Below, piece by piece: positions 12,389-25,103 of a DNA stretch of 64,000 nt (positions are counted from its first letter, which is position 1; each line of letters opens with the position of its first letter). The stretch spans positions 3,871,800 through 3,935,799 of the forward strand of contig JAQFVV010000018.1 in the NCBI GenBank assembly GCA_028023455.1, written 5' to 3'. A program made the translations under genes and the position numbers. The notes beneath the pieces were generated by a model. The model saw only the letters and a list, made by a program, of their open reading frames with translations, was not told the DNA's origin and did no database searches. Origin of the DNA: Epiperipatus broadwayi (Eukaryota > Onychophora > Udeonychophora > Euonychophora > Peripatidae).

Positions 12389-15300
12389 AAATAAGTATTA
12401 TTGAATTTAAATATATTTAAATTTTGTCAAATATTTATAGTTACATCCATCTCTTCATTATTTATTTTTCTTCATCATGTTATGAATATTAGAACGCCAT
12501 ACAAAAGTGCTAAGCCGTATTTAATTTATAGAAATAGCAAGCTTCTCTATAATTGCATATATGTGCACTTATTAGGTTTTTATTTATTTAATCTCAGTTT
12601 ATGATGCAGTTTGGGAAAATGTCCTTCTAAAAGTTTTTAAAAATTCCTGAATGCGGGACATGTTAATTTACTTTTCAAAACGCTCTTCAATAAAAAAAAT
12701 AAGTAACAATAAATGACAATACACTCATCAGTGATCTTTCAAAAAATAAATGCAGGAAATTTTGTAGCTCTGATTTCTCAAAAGAGATATTTTCTGGAAA
12801 TAGAAAATTTTCTCAATAAGAATATAAAAAGTGTGAAAATATATTTTGAATACTGGGTCTTATTTCTAATAAATATCTATTAATCTAAGTATAACTCTTT
12901 GTAATAATAGTCTGAAGCACAACCCCCATTCATGCTGTAAGACTAATTTAAGATTGCATTCTAACACTTTTCTTATTTATCTAAAGTTAGATTTATATTA
13001 ATTTAAAGGAATAAATTTTTTAGAAAGTTGACTGGAACTCCTTGATATTGCATGCATTTATATAATGAACAATATTTTTAGCACTATCCTATTTTTCTAG
13101 TGAATAATATATCCCTATTGGAAAAAAAAAGATTTAACCTTCACATATTCAATTAAATATTATGTTATTGGTAAACTCAAGTCTACATTTTTGTATTGCA
13201 TTTCTGTTCTTTCACATATTTTTCCGACAGATATCAAAAAAGAGAAGTTGTCTCACAGAAACTATATAAACAGCTATTAAAAAAATTTGACTTATTAATA
13301 ATATAATAGTGTTACCTTTTAAAAATTAGCTCAAATAGATATACTATTTTATGATGTTCAAGAAAATATTAACATTTAAAGAATGATAGTGTGAAAAATG
13401 GATTTTTTTATGAAATTCCAAACAACTTCTTTCATGTACAATAAATTCTTCTACATTTGGTTTTTCTACCTGAAAACTAAAATCTTATTGACAGATTTAG
13501 AACAACCCATCCATAATCGTTGTGTTTATGTGCTTTATAAATGAAATTTAGTATCCATCTATGTAGATGTGGACAAACACAAACCATGAATGAACCTTAT
13601 AGTTTGTCAAATCTATGGTTGCTGTAGCAAAAATGAAGATTTTAATGAAGCCAATAATGAATATATCTTCTGGCTGGCATCTTTATAAGTTTCTTTGTTT
13701 AATTTTGTTAATTGCTAACCAGAATAGCTAAATAAATAAATATTTTTTGCGACTTTTCATAAGATAGAATAATAAATTAAAAGCAATTCTGACTTAATGT
13801 AGTTTAGTTAATATTATTACTGTAATAAATGGATTAGTGTCAACTTAAAAATTTTAATTAGTTATTGCCTAATTTGTTGAAATTTAAAAAATTCTGTTAT
13901 ATTTTAATGCTTATGAAAATCTTTCAATCTTTATGAAAATTATATATTAATTCGAATATTCTCATGGATAACTGAATTAATAGTATCATTTCCCCGAACT
14001 CCACTCCCGACCACCAGCACATGTAATAAAAATATAATAGCTAAATAGCTGATATTTCAGTACAGTGACAAGTATTTTTCTCTGATCTTCTTCTTTCTCA
14101 ATTCATAAGAATGTGTGTGTGAGATTTAAAATCGTTATTTTTTTTCTTTTGGTATTTTTTTTTCATTCTTAAATTTTATTGGTTGAGAAGTTTTAAAAAA
14201 TATTTTATCCTCCAATAACTTTTTCCAAATATTATTAATTATATTAAACATTGTTAAGAGTGTGAAGTGTCTATATACGTATATTGGATCATAAATAAAG
14301 GTGGGGTTCATCTTTACTATTAAAAGGAGGTAGCTTTGATAACTGTTTGATATTGTTGATTGTTATTTATATTGGGATTGTCTAAGTGTTGACTCGTTTA
14401 TATATATATATGATTTTTAGACAAAAGTTGTCAACATATATTTCAGATTCCAACTATATGTAAAATTACTTGTAGTTAATATCAATGTTTCACTAATATC
14501 TCAGCTGGATTGCTGCACAAGAGCTAAAAAATTGAAAAAAAAAAAAACAACTGTCCAGTTTCATTTAAAAATGTGTTTTATATATCTGATTACAAGTTTA
14601 TCAGGTATATAATTAAGATAATATTTTTATCTAAAGCAAAACTTAATAATAGATAAAAAGATCAAATAACTTAAAAAGTTTAAACTGATTTGGAATTAGC
14701 AGCATTTTGATCATTATGACATATAAAACATTTTTTAAATGTATTGATACAATTAACGTTCCAAAATTTAATTACTGAATATTTCTTTTACTTTTTAGAT
14801 GCCGCTATTGTATTGCTATCAAACCTAGACTTTACAGCTATTCTGTAGCAATATAATGTTCAAATTTAGAACAAAAACTTAGACTAAATTGTATATTGAA
14901 TGACTGTAATTTCAACTAAAATAGCTAGATGTCAGTGTCTTTAAGACAAAAGTACAAAAAGTCAAGAAATAGGATTAACATTGTAGTCAAAAGTATTTAT
15001 TGCATTGACATGATCTTGTCTGTTGAAAAAAATCTTGAAATTGAAAATTGTAAATTTACTTTGGTTTGTTTATTTATTTTGAACCATTTGACTTTTAATA
15101 AATATATGATATCCCCATTGAAATGTCTTATGAATTTATTTATTTATTATCAGAAAACAAAATGAATTAATGTCAAACAGAAAGTGATTTGTGACAAAAT
15201 ACATACATTTTAAAAACATCATAGATGTTACTTTTTGTGCATTTATAATTAAAAATTGAATTATTAAATTTTCAAAAATTATATTTATTAAACAACTACA

Positions 15301-16090
15301 TCCTTTATTGATTTGGTACTGTTATTAAAAATTTTGGTGCACATCAGTTTATTATCCTATGAAAAACAACATACTTTTGCCCAAAGGCTAAAACAAAAAC
15401 ATTTATTTTTATTATTTATTTTACATAATTACTTTTATTCTTTATTTATACAGTTGATATATTATTAAATGTTTTTATTGGTTGAAAAATTGATTTGTTT
15501 GTTTGTTTCTTAAGTTTAGAGCTTTTGCAAATTAGAATTAAATTTTAAAATTGAGGTTTAATATATTTAAATTTAGTAGAATTGCATGAAATCTGATATA
15601 TAAATAAGTAATACCAACCTAATCAATTGGGAATACTAATCTTTTCAGCAGATAATATACGTTCTTAGATATGGAACCGAGAGCAAAAAAATGTTTAAAA
15701 ATATTCAATAATTTTATGTACCACAGTTAAAATTTTCTTTTAGAACTTTCATTTGTTTTAAATAAAGGTCGTTAGAAGATAGTATAAAGCTTCTTTTCCT
15801 TTTCATTTAATAACATTTAAGTTTAATTAGGATCATTTCTTTGAAATAAAGACCAGTGAATGGATGAAATTTCACATATTTTAAGGTCAAATATAAAAGA
15901 TGTTTAAAAAAATACAATGTTTTAAGCAATATGTGTACAAGATATATATATCATTTCATACTTTTTTTCAAATTAAGATTTGATTGAAGCTAGAATTAAA
16001 TTTTAAAATAAACATTAATTATATTTAAAAAACTTGAATTGATGCAATTTTAAGACACATCTTAAAAAGCAGTGACCAAGCAATTTGACA
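12389..16090. other. Unassigned AT-rich DNA
   Basis: No coding region, RNA gene or clear mobile element recognised. Small ORFs (12401, 14929) have no domain. A short (TA)n is at about 14399-14411. Confidence 0.4.
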
Positions 16091-16097
16091 ATAAACA

Positions 16098-16250
16098 TCA
16101 CATGACCACCTCCTCTTATGCTTGTGTATAACTGTAGTTAAAACAGGAAAAACTCACTATATATATGCACAAGCCTTCTGGCATCCATTGATTACTCTAA
16201 CTTGTTGTGTGTGGCAATATATATAGTGAGTTTTGCCTGTTTTAACAATT
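16098..16250. repeat. Inverted-repeat element related to one at 44.05 kb
   Basis: GTTAAAACAGGAAAAACTCAC begins the left arm (16137-16165) and its near-perfect reverse complement is at 16218-16246; the loop is about 50 bp. The leading part (ATGACCACCTCCTCTTATGC, about 16101-16120) and the AACAG-AAAACTC core are shared with 44055-44112, so this is a dispersed family. Confidence 0.7.
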
Positions 16251-16405
16251 TGACAATAACTTATTTAAGTTAGGATAATTACTTTCAGAAATAAAGAGTA
16301 ATGGGCAGATAACTTCAAATATTGTAAATGGACTTCACTTAATACATATAATTTTGCTTTAAATCAATTTCATGCATAAAGAGTGTGTGTGTGTATATAT
16401 ATATT

Positions 16406-18540
16406 GTAACCGTTCGATTGTTGTCCCAACTACATAATATCACCAAAACATAAGTGCGCTAAGAATTGTAACCTCGATCACCGATCAATTCCCGCTGCAC
16501 ATTGTCAGCTATTAAGAGCTGTAACCAAAAGCATATCATGCCATCTATATTATGCACCAAAGACCACAACCAACATCTGGAGCAACTTACCACAGACCAA
16601 ACTAATGATATAACATAAATTTTTTATATTTAATTTGATCGCAGCCAGTTACTGGAAGACTATCATATAGTATGATAAAATACATTAAACAAATTATAAG
16701 TATGTAATTTATTATCTTTCAAACCTTAATTTGCGATTTTCATTGTATGAGACCCGATGCCACCATTACAAGATGCATAATTTGAACTACATAAGATTAT
16801 GAAATTTTAAACCATCTATATATTTTTAATACAAATGCTAGCCAGGTAAAGCTTTGCAATAAATAAATATAAATACTTTTCTTTTTTTATAGTTTACTAT
16901 ATCACTGAGACTCTTATTATACTGACAAATGACAATTTAAAAACTTAAGTAAATATATTCAACATTCATTATCTTAAATCTTTTACAGTTTAATAATCAA
17001 TTTATATTGTATACTAGAATCAACTACCAAACCAAAATGATGAAAAGGTAAATGGGATTTTATTGTACCTTACACATCATAAACTACCAAAGACAAAACA
17101 TCCAAATTTTTCTCAAAATATCACTAAACTCTTATATCATTTACGATAGTATACTTCAATATCTCTAAATTTATATTTTATTTTACAATGAAAATAGCAA
17201 CCACATAATTTAATTATAAATCAATTTATTTACAAATTTATAATAATAATTAATTAATTCTAATTAAATAAAACAAAATAAACAAATAAAATAAATAAAT
17301 TATAATCCATCGACTTTTTCAATAACATATCATAGGTACTTTTAAAACCTAACATACCTTATATTTCAATTGATATAATGAATTATTGAGAAATTATACT
17401 AAATTCAACACAACTCATGAAACATCTAATCATTTCCAGATTCAATAAACTATACGTAAACTTATAATAATATAATAAATAATATATATCTTAGGATTTA
17501 GCTATAATGCAATCATTAAATAAAGGAAAATTTAAACTTACATTAGGTAAATAATAACAACCAACAGTAATTATTTGAGGTAACTTGAATAGAAGCCGCT
17601 ACAATTTAATGATCTAACTTATAAATTATACTTACAAATGGAAGAAGATGATTTAGCAGAAAACTAAAATACTTGCCCAACTATACTAGAACTAAAACAA
17701 GGAGTCATCACATAGAATAAAACACTACTTGGGATTATACACCACATAAAGTAATAAGTATAATTACACACCCGGATAACCACCCCAGGAAGAGTAAAAT
17801 CAAAACAAAATAACGATAACCAGCACAGATAACCTTTAACATAAAAACAACATACTATTTACTCACATTAGCAAAACACCCCCGTTATTCGACCATTCGA
17901 AAACCTAACATTTTAGCAAAGGTCTGTAATAAATACACTAACAGACAAAGTACTAACTACTCTTAAAAAAAACATAATATAATATAAGTAATATAGTATA
18001 GGAATAGAAACTGGAAAGACCCAAATACCTCAAAAAGATACACTCATAAATATTTAGTCTTTTCACTTTTCCACCTGAATAAGTATTTTATTCAACCCCT
18101 TATTTAAACTTAAAAATAACTATGAACTTCACGCATTCATATAACGATAAAATAAATAAGCATATCACAAATACATAAACGAACAGGGTGGGACATAAAT
18201 TAAATGTATACATTTTATAGTTCAATACATGAATTATAGGTGTGTTCCAAATTAAATATACTTTATAACTACAAATAGACGGAAACCTCGGGAACAATAA
18301 ATATATAATACACAATTATGTTGAATTCCAACATAATTTATCCATTGTATTGTTATTATACACTATAGATAACGTTTCTCCATAAACAACTCCAAACGCG
18401 TTTAAAAAATTTTCATAGTTATAATTTCCTCCTTAAGTTCCAAGTTTATCACACCCTAATATTTATTTATCACGCAACTAGGAATACTAATATACAATAA
18501 TTTAACATTCCAAACTGACAAAATAGAAAAGCTTTGATTA
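16406..18540. other. G-depleted, strand-skewed tract of unknown origin
   Basis: After (TA)n at about 16395-16405 the sequence begins TGTAACCG and for about 2 kb the plus strand is rich in A and C and poor in G; for example 17821-17880 contains 16 C and 3 G. Flanking DNA is not skewed this way. No coding region is convincing (the minus-strand 71-codon ORF at 18100-18315 is hydrophobic low-complexity). It could be an LTR-type or other mobile insert; no ends are proven. Confidence 0.35.
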
Positions 18541-19878
18541 ATTATTGAAGACTTTTTTCCAAAGGTAAACAAATATCAAAAATTGCATGTAGTAAATATT
18601 AATCAATACTATATTTTTATTAAATTAACGGAAAATAAACTTTAATACTTTACATTTTCTTTAATTTAAACTATCTTTAAAACAAATTTTATATTTATAA
18701 AACTTCGTAATTAACTTTTAATTTTTCCAAAGTGAATAATAAATATTTTAAAACACCAAACTTACAATAACCTTTAAACGGAAGCCCTTTTCAAAGTAAT
18801 ATTGGAAAATTATTATTAGCATTTGATCCACCTGGTTAGCCGACTTGACGACTTTAAATTTAGCAACATCTTATTATTAATACCCAGTTATTTTTTTATG
18901 AAAACTTTGGGTAACCTCTTGTTACATTTAAAAGCCTATTTACCTTGCCTTCTTTCTTCTTCTCCTCCAAACAACCCGCGACCTTTAAATGCCTCTTTTT
19001 TTTGAAAGTAATTACGTATTTATTTTTATAATTAAATTTAGTTGAACAAATGGTTTTTTAATTCAATGGAAATAATTTTTAAGACCATTTTAAACAAATA
19101 AAATATTATTATTATTTTTAATAATATTTTACCAATTTAATGTGTTGTCAAATTTTTTAAAAAGTAAACATTTGATAGAATTAGTATATGGAAAGAAGCA
19201 ATTAAATTATAAAAAAAAGACAACAAGAAGGCAAAAAACCCATCCCAAAAATATTTGAATATAAGAGAGAACGTCAAAGGACAACCAAAAACACCAAAAG
19301 AAAAATAACCGCACAATATAATTTAACAAAAAATACAAAAAAAAAAAAAAAATATATATCACTAGATATTTTTGCAATAAGCTAATATGTATACTCTTTA
19401 TGTACATATATTTATAATATTAATATCATCTATATTTTTATTAGCTTTTACAATGCTTTTTTACAACTCACTATTGACAGTTTCAATTTACCCAGTAATC
19501 TTCTTCAGAATTTCTATTTGCATTTCCAAAAGTTATAATTTGTATCAGAAATCAGTAAAACTTTCTCTTTAAAAATATTGACATATATATGTCACCAATT
19601 TAAAATATTAATATATCTTATCACTTTTATAGAGATTTTAAAGAAATGTACAAAATTTTAACAAATTATCTTGAACTTAAACCTATTAAATGTCAATTTT
19701 AAAATGTCAGTAAATAAATAAGAATATCATTTAAAATGAATATTTTGCAATCTTTTGATTAAATAAACATTTCAAACTGCTGTCTTTTCACTGAAAAAAA
19801 TAGTTCTTAGTGTTAATCACTTATATGCACTGTGCCAATGAAAATGAAAATGTAAAATTATATTATTCTTTAAAGTGA
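18541..19878. other. Unassigned AT-rich DNA
   Basis: No supported gene. ORFs at 18823, 19207 (minus) and 19387 are hydrophobic products of T-rich sequence without domains. Confidence 0.4.
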
Positions 19879-19937
19879 CTAGACATTTATAATTGATATA
19901 TATATATATATATATATATAAATTATAAATGTCTAGT
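19879..19937. repeat. Short palindrome with (AT)n loop
   Basis: ACTAGACATTTATAATT at 19879 and its reverse complement at 19921-19937 flank (TA)n. Confidence 0.9.
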
Positions 19938-19950
19938 ATATATATATATA

Positions 19951-20267
19951 TGTTCACTAGATGGAGCTTACCATTAGCTCCAAACAAGCTTTAATAGCTA
20001 GCTGGTTTGTAAGGCTGGATTTGAAGACATTTATATGTCTGAAAAATTCAAGTTTTGAAGCTGATAGTAACTTATTAAATAAGTGCTCTGAGTTGGAATT
20101 TTAGATCTAGTTTCAGAAATCCTACTTCTTCACTGAGGTGAGCCATTAAGCTTAAAACCAATTGGCCTGGAGATGAGGATTTTCCGATAGAGTTTTTGAA
20201 TTCTTTCTCTGTTGGCACTTATAATTAAAGCTTTTTGTGACTAGTGATAAGCTCCATCTAGTGAACA
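19951..20267. repeat. Element with 20-bp terminal inverted repeats
   Basis: TGTTCACTAGATGGAGCTTA at 19951-19970 is exactly inverted at 20248-20267. The interior contains the first copy of a direct repeat (20005-20166). No ORF. It resembles a small foldback or MITE-like element. Confidence 0.7.
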
Positions 20268-20580
20268 TTTTAGCACAAGCTTAAAGGCAAGTTACACAAT
20301 TTGTGTCTTGTTTTACTAATTATTATAAGTGTAGCCTTGAAGGTTTTTGTGATGTAATATTGCTTTAGCTATTAATATATAGCGAAACTGAACTGACATC
20401 AGACCCATATAGTTATCTGTTTTGTAAGGCTGGATATAAAGACATTTACATGTCTGAAAAATTCAAGCTTTCAAACTAATAATAATGTACTAAATAAGTG
20501 CTCTGAGTTGGAGTTTTAGACCTAGTTTCTGAAATTCTAACTCTTCACCGAGATGAGCCATTAAACTCAAAACCAATTGG
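20005..20580. repeat. Two direct copies of a 160-bp unit
   Basis: 20005-20166 and 20419-20580 align over their length at a 414-bp offset (shared blocks: TTTGTAAGGCTGGAT, TGTCTGAAAAATTCAAG, GTGCTCTGAGTTGGA, GAGCCATTAA, AAACCAATTGG) with many substitutions. Only the first copy lies inside the 20-bp inverted repeats. Confidence 0.75.
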
Positions 20581-20689
20581 TCTAAATTGGTCGAATACAT
20601 ATAGCTGATATATATATCTATATATTGTAATGATATATAAATATGTCGTTACATTAAATTGAAATAAAAACTTTTAAGTTCGCATATAA

Positions 20690-20882
20690 AAATAAGTGTA
20701 TTAAAAAGAAAAAAAACTAAACCTAAAATTAAAATCCAAATTTAATTTTTAATAAAAAAAAAATTATTTTAAAAATAAAAAAATTAAAAAAAAAAAAAAA
20801 AAAAAATACCCTCTAAAAAAAAAACAATTTTTTAAATAAAAATAAATATTTTTTTTTTTTTTTTTAAATTTATTTAATTTTT

Positions 20883-20928
<46 letters not shown>

Positions 20929-21107
20929 TTTTTTATTTTTTTTTTTTTATTTTTTTTTTTAAATTTTTTTTTTTTTAAATTAAAATTTTTATATATTTTT
21001 ATTTTTATTTTGAACACCCCTTTTTTTTTTTTTTTCTTCCTTTTTAAGGTAGGGAAAATTTTTTTCAAAAGTATCTATTTTATATCAAAAAAAATATTAA
21101 CCTCATG

Positions 21108-21139
<32 letters not shown>

Positions 21140-21370
21140 TTAAAAATTTCCCCCAATTAAATTTTTTTTTTAAAAAAAATATTTTTTTTTTATTTTTTGT
21201 TTTTTTTTTTTTTTTTTAAAAAAAAATTTTTTTTTTTCCCCCCCCCAAAAGGGAAAAAAAAGAAAATATAAAAAAAAAGGGAAAAACACCGCACCCCCCC
21301 CCTTTATAAAATTTTTACCAAAAACGAGGGGCGCGGGGGGAGGGGAAATTTTTTTTTGGTTGAATCTCAC
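20690..21370. repeat. Chaotic homopolymer tract, possible assembly artefact
   Basis: Long A, T, C and G runs follow each other without repeat unit, including (T)n of tens of bases near 20889-20926, C runs at about 21238-21246 and 21293-21301, and a G-rich patch near 21328-21344. Real satellite or coding sequence does not look like this; noisy consensus over a homopolymer region is the simplest explanation. The 68-codon minus ORF at 21170-21376 is meaningless. Confidence 0.6.
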
Positions 21371-21851
21371 TTTCATTTTAATATATATATATCACTAAAA
21401 AAATTTTGCTATAAGTCTAAAATCTTTTTTTTTATGTATATAACATATTTAATATGCGTAAATACTAATATATATGTATGTAAGTGATTGAAAGTATGAA
21501 AGAGTTTTTCATACTTTAAATTATGATAGACAAAAGTGTTAACATTTAATTTTGTTTAAATATATAGAATAAGAAATAAATTAATACATATTGAATAAAA
21601 GGCACAAATATCAAGTCAAATAAAAACCATTCACCTTTTTGGTATTCTATTTTTTTAGAACTTTAAAATATCAATATGAACAATTTTTCTAATAATAAAT
21701 CTTTTTTTTTTGAAAGATTTTAGAATATTTTATAGATAATTTTGCAAATTTGAATTAATACATAGATGTTTTTTTTTTAAAAAAAAAAAAAAAAGATGAT
21801 TGCAAATTCCTGAAGTTTACAAATTTAAAGGATTAGAGATAATATTTTCTT

Positions 21852-22130
21852 TTATTAAATGCTTTTGTTGACCTTGACTAAAAAGCAAAAAAATAATTTG
21901 TTCTTCAATCACAATTGAGGTCTTTAGATTTAATGTGAAATAAAACCATTGGTCTAGAAACTAATTAAGTCAGTTCCTAATTTTTATAACAAGGGATTAA
22001 CTTAATTATCTCTGCATCCCTTTCCCCCATGCTTTTATTTTATGCTAAATCTAAAAAAACCTAATTGTGGTTGAAGAAAAAAGTAATTTTTTTTGCTTTT
22101 TAGTGCACATTCCAATAAAAGCATTTAATG
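21852..22130. repeat. Foldback/MITE-like element with about 80-bp inverted arms
   Basis: Left arm 21852-21932 and right arm 22046-22130 are imperfect reverse complements (blocks: ATTAAATGCTTTT, CTAAAAAGCAAAAAAA, TTCTTCAATCACAATTGAGG, TCTTTAGATTTA). The loop is about 110 bp and has no ORF. Confidence 0.75.
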
Positions 22131-24122
22131 TAAAAAAAAAAAAATTAATTTCTAGTATTTTTAAGATAACTTTCATTTTTGAAATAATAAAAAAATTATA
22201 GTTTTAATGAACATTTCTGACAAATGTAAATTTTTACAAACAAAAATTCATTTTATAAAAATATAAATCATGAAAATGATTAGAAAATTAGTCACATACA
22301 ATTGTTCAAGATACTATATATATGAAATATTAAACTATTTTTCATTTAAAAAAATTTCATAAGGTATATCTATCAAAAAGTATTTATTTCAAATCTAATT
22401 CTTATATGTTGTTGTCCAACTGCTGATCTTAGATTTTATATTAGATAAAAAGTAATATCCCAATGTTTGTGGCTGAGAGATTTGTAATAAAATAATTAAA
22501 ATATATCAAACATTTTAAAATTTTTATCATGTATGCATCAAACTAGTATGTGTAATCCATTGAAATATAAATGCAATATTGATATTAAAGTAACATATAG
22601 ACACATAGGAACAAATCTTATGTATATATGTGTGTAGATAATTAAAAAATATGTTAAAAGAATGCTAAGTCAAGCTTTCACTCCAGGCCATCTTTATCAA
22701 AATTAGACTCAAATACATCTATTATTTGATAAAAATGTTCTCGATTCCCAAATTTGGTTTAGAAATTTTTTAATTTTTAATGCTCTGTTATTTATAGTCT
22801 ACATACTTTTGCTGAATATAATTTTACATTTCATTTTAAGTATTTTATTATATGTGCATGTGTATTAATATAAAGAAATACTACAAGAGATGATAGACAA
22901 ATGCTGTTTTTTATTCATCATGTGTAAATGTCAACATCTTTTGTTACAGTAGAAAACTCTGGAGATCAAGACCAGAGTACCATGGCCCAGTTGATACTTT
23001 TAGTGCTCAAATTTCTTAGGCACTGTTGAACAATTAACAATTTAGTACGTTTTATTACATATAATTTAATATAATATTATTTATACATATTGACAATGTA
23101 AAAATTTACTACATGTAAATAATAATGTCTATTTTGAAGATTTATATTTGTAACATTTAATCGCTATAGTTTTGAGACTATCTGAAAAAAAAAAAAAAAC
23201 ATATCGTTGTAACAATTATAATTTCAAAAGCAAATGTATTTTATTTTATATACACATATTTTAATTTCATCATCTATAATATAGCTAACTATTCAATCTA
23301 TAGTATATACTGATCAGTAGGTTATTACATCGTGAAGATACATTATTAGTTCACTAATATTGAACGGCATTTATTTTGTAATGAGTTTGATATAATTTAT
23401 TTCATATATATATATATAATTTATAGTTAGTAGAAGGTTAAACTAATTACTTTGCTTTCCAATTTTAATCCTTAAAATGTAATGTTTTTTTTTAATTGGT
23501 AGATCTGAAAAGATCAATATTACTTTGAACTTTTTTTTAATCTCAGATATTTCATAAATAATACTTTTTTAATTATATAAAAAAACACAACTAAAAAAAA
23601 GATTATTAAAAAATGTACCTCTCTAGTATATATGTGTAAATCATTTTGTATTTTTAGAATAAATAAAATCCCTCAAAATAAACATATGTATATTTGCATT
23701 TGTAATAAGTAATTTATAATGTATTTTCTTTACTTAATTTTTGGAAACGAATTTTATTAATTAAGCGTGTTTTCAATTGCTCTGTATGCAACTGTCTTGG
23801 TAATAAAAAACATATTGCTATAATATAATTCATTTTCTGAAAAACATTATAGATATTGACCAATTATTGATTTGCATTCTAGATTGACAGGTAGTATATT
23901 TCTGAGCTTGCACAGCTAATTTAATAATTTTTTGCATTTGAAAAAATATTGTGGCTGCATATTTTACTAGATTTGAAGATGAAATCCCTCATTAATTTAA
24001 TTATTGGCTTTTTACCTCTGAGTTTAAGATCAAGAAACACCATGGTCTTTCTTCTCAGCCTGATAAGGCAGAATGAATGTTTGTGTAAATGACAAATATT
24101 TTTCCAATACATATATACAATT
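22131..24122. other. Unassigned AT-rich DNA
   Basis: No gene supported. A small perfect hairpin CTCTGG...CCAGAG lies at about 22958-22977. The minus ORF at 23921-24178 overlaps the start of the LINE and has no domain. Confidence 0.4.
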
Positions 24123-25083
24123 ATGACAGACAAAAATAAAGCATGGCCCTTATTCCCAGGAGGCTGTAAAGTCACCAACCAAGGCAGCGGTTGGTGGCCA
24201 AAGGTGGAGGGTGCTAAGAATCCCCTGATTGCGGACCCAGGCTGCCATTTGATGACGACTTTTTATTTAGGTACTTACAACTGCAGATCACTTTCAAGTG
24301 AAGGAAGATTGCAAGAATTAGAAAAAGAATTGTCTTATATTAAATGGGACATTATTGGACTTTGTGAAGTTGGAAGAAAAGGTGAAGAAACAATTAATTT
24401 AAAAAGTGGACATATACTCTATTATAAAGGCACATATATTGGAAATACAAGTGGAGTAGGATTCATTATAAATAAAAAATGGAAGACAATATTGTGGAGA
24501 TTGATGGTGTATCAGACAGAGTTGCAAGATTAGTTATACAACTTAATAGCAGATACCAAATGCAGATAATTCAGATTTATGCCCCCAACAAGTTCTCATA
24601 GTGATGAAGTAGTAGAAGATTTTTATATGGATGTACAAAAGGCTTTTGATCACAGTAAACAACATTTTAAAATTGTTATGGGAGACTTTAATGCTAGAAT
24701 TGGTAGACAAATGAAAGATGAAATTGTTGTAGGTAATTTTGGTTATGGTAATAGAAATGAGAGAGGACATAGACTTGTGGAGTTTCCAGAAAAAGAAATA
24801 ACTTTATATTATGAATTCATTTTTTGAGAAAAATGTTAAAAGGAAATGGACATGGAAGCATCCAAATGAAGGTACAGCAGAATTGGATTATATTTTGAGT
24901 AACAGGAAATACATATTTCAAGATTGTAATGTTCTTAATAAATTTAACACAGGAAGTGATCATCGATTAGTAAGGTGTAAGTTACGTGTTAATGTAAAAC
25001 TAGAGAGACAAAAATTATTAAAAAAACAATATTTACAGTTGATATTCTTAATCTTCAGAAACATTCTAATGAATTTAAATTAA
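24123..25083 (+). pseudogene. RTE polyprotein, endonuclease part
   Basis: Apurinic-type endonuclease fold with the expected motif order: TYNCRSL (about 24273), LCEV with the catalytic Glu (about 24358), YAP-type block then GDFNARIG (about 24681) and SDHRL (about 24958). Known chemistry: nicks target DNA to start reverse transcription. Breaks: a base appears lost near 24484 and one gained in the C run at 24582-24586, so the segment between reads in another frame and two stops are created; a further shift lies near 24800 and another in the A run near 25020. The catalytic residues themselves are still readable. Start chosen at the first Met of the open frame; the true 5' end is not proven. Confidence 0.85.
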
Positions 25084-25103
25084 AACTTACAAATAAGTTT
25101 CAA

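Noticed and set aside
12715-12735. CTGATGAG on the minus strand
   Set aside because: No complementary stem II or GAAA downstream.
18100-18315. Minus-strand hydrophobic ORF suggesting a membrane or mitochondrial protein
   Set aside because: No recognisable mitochondrial or membrane protein motif; explained by the skewed composition.
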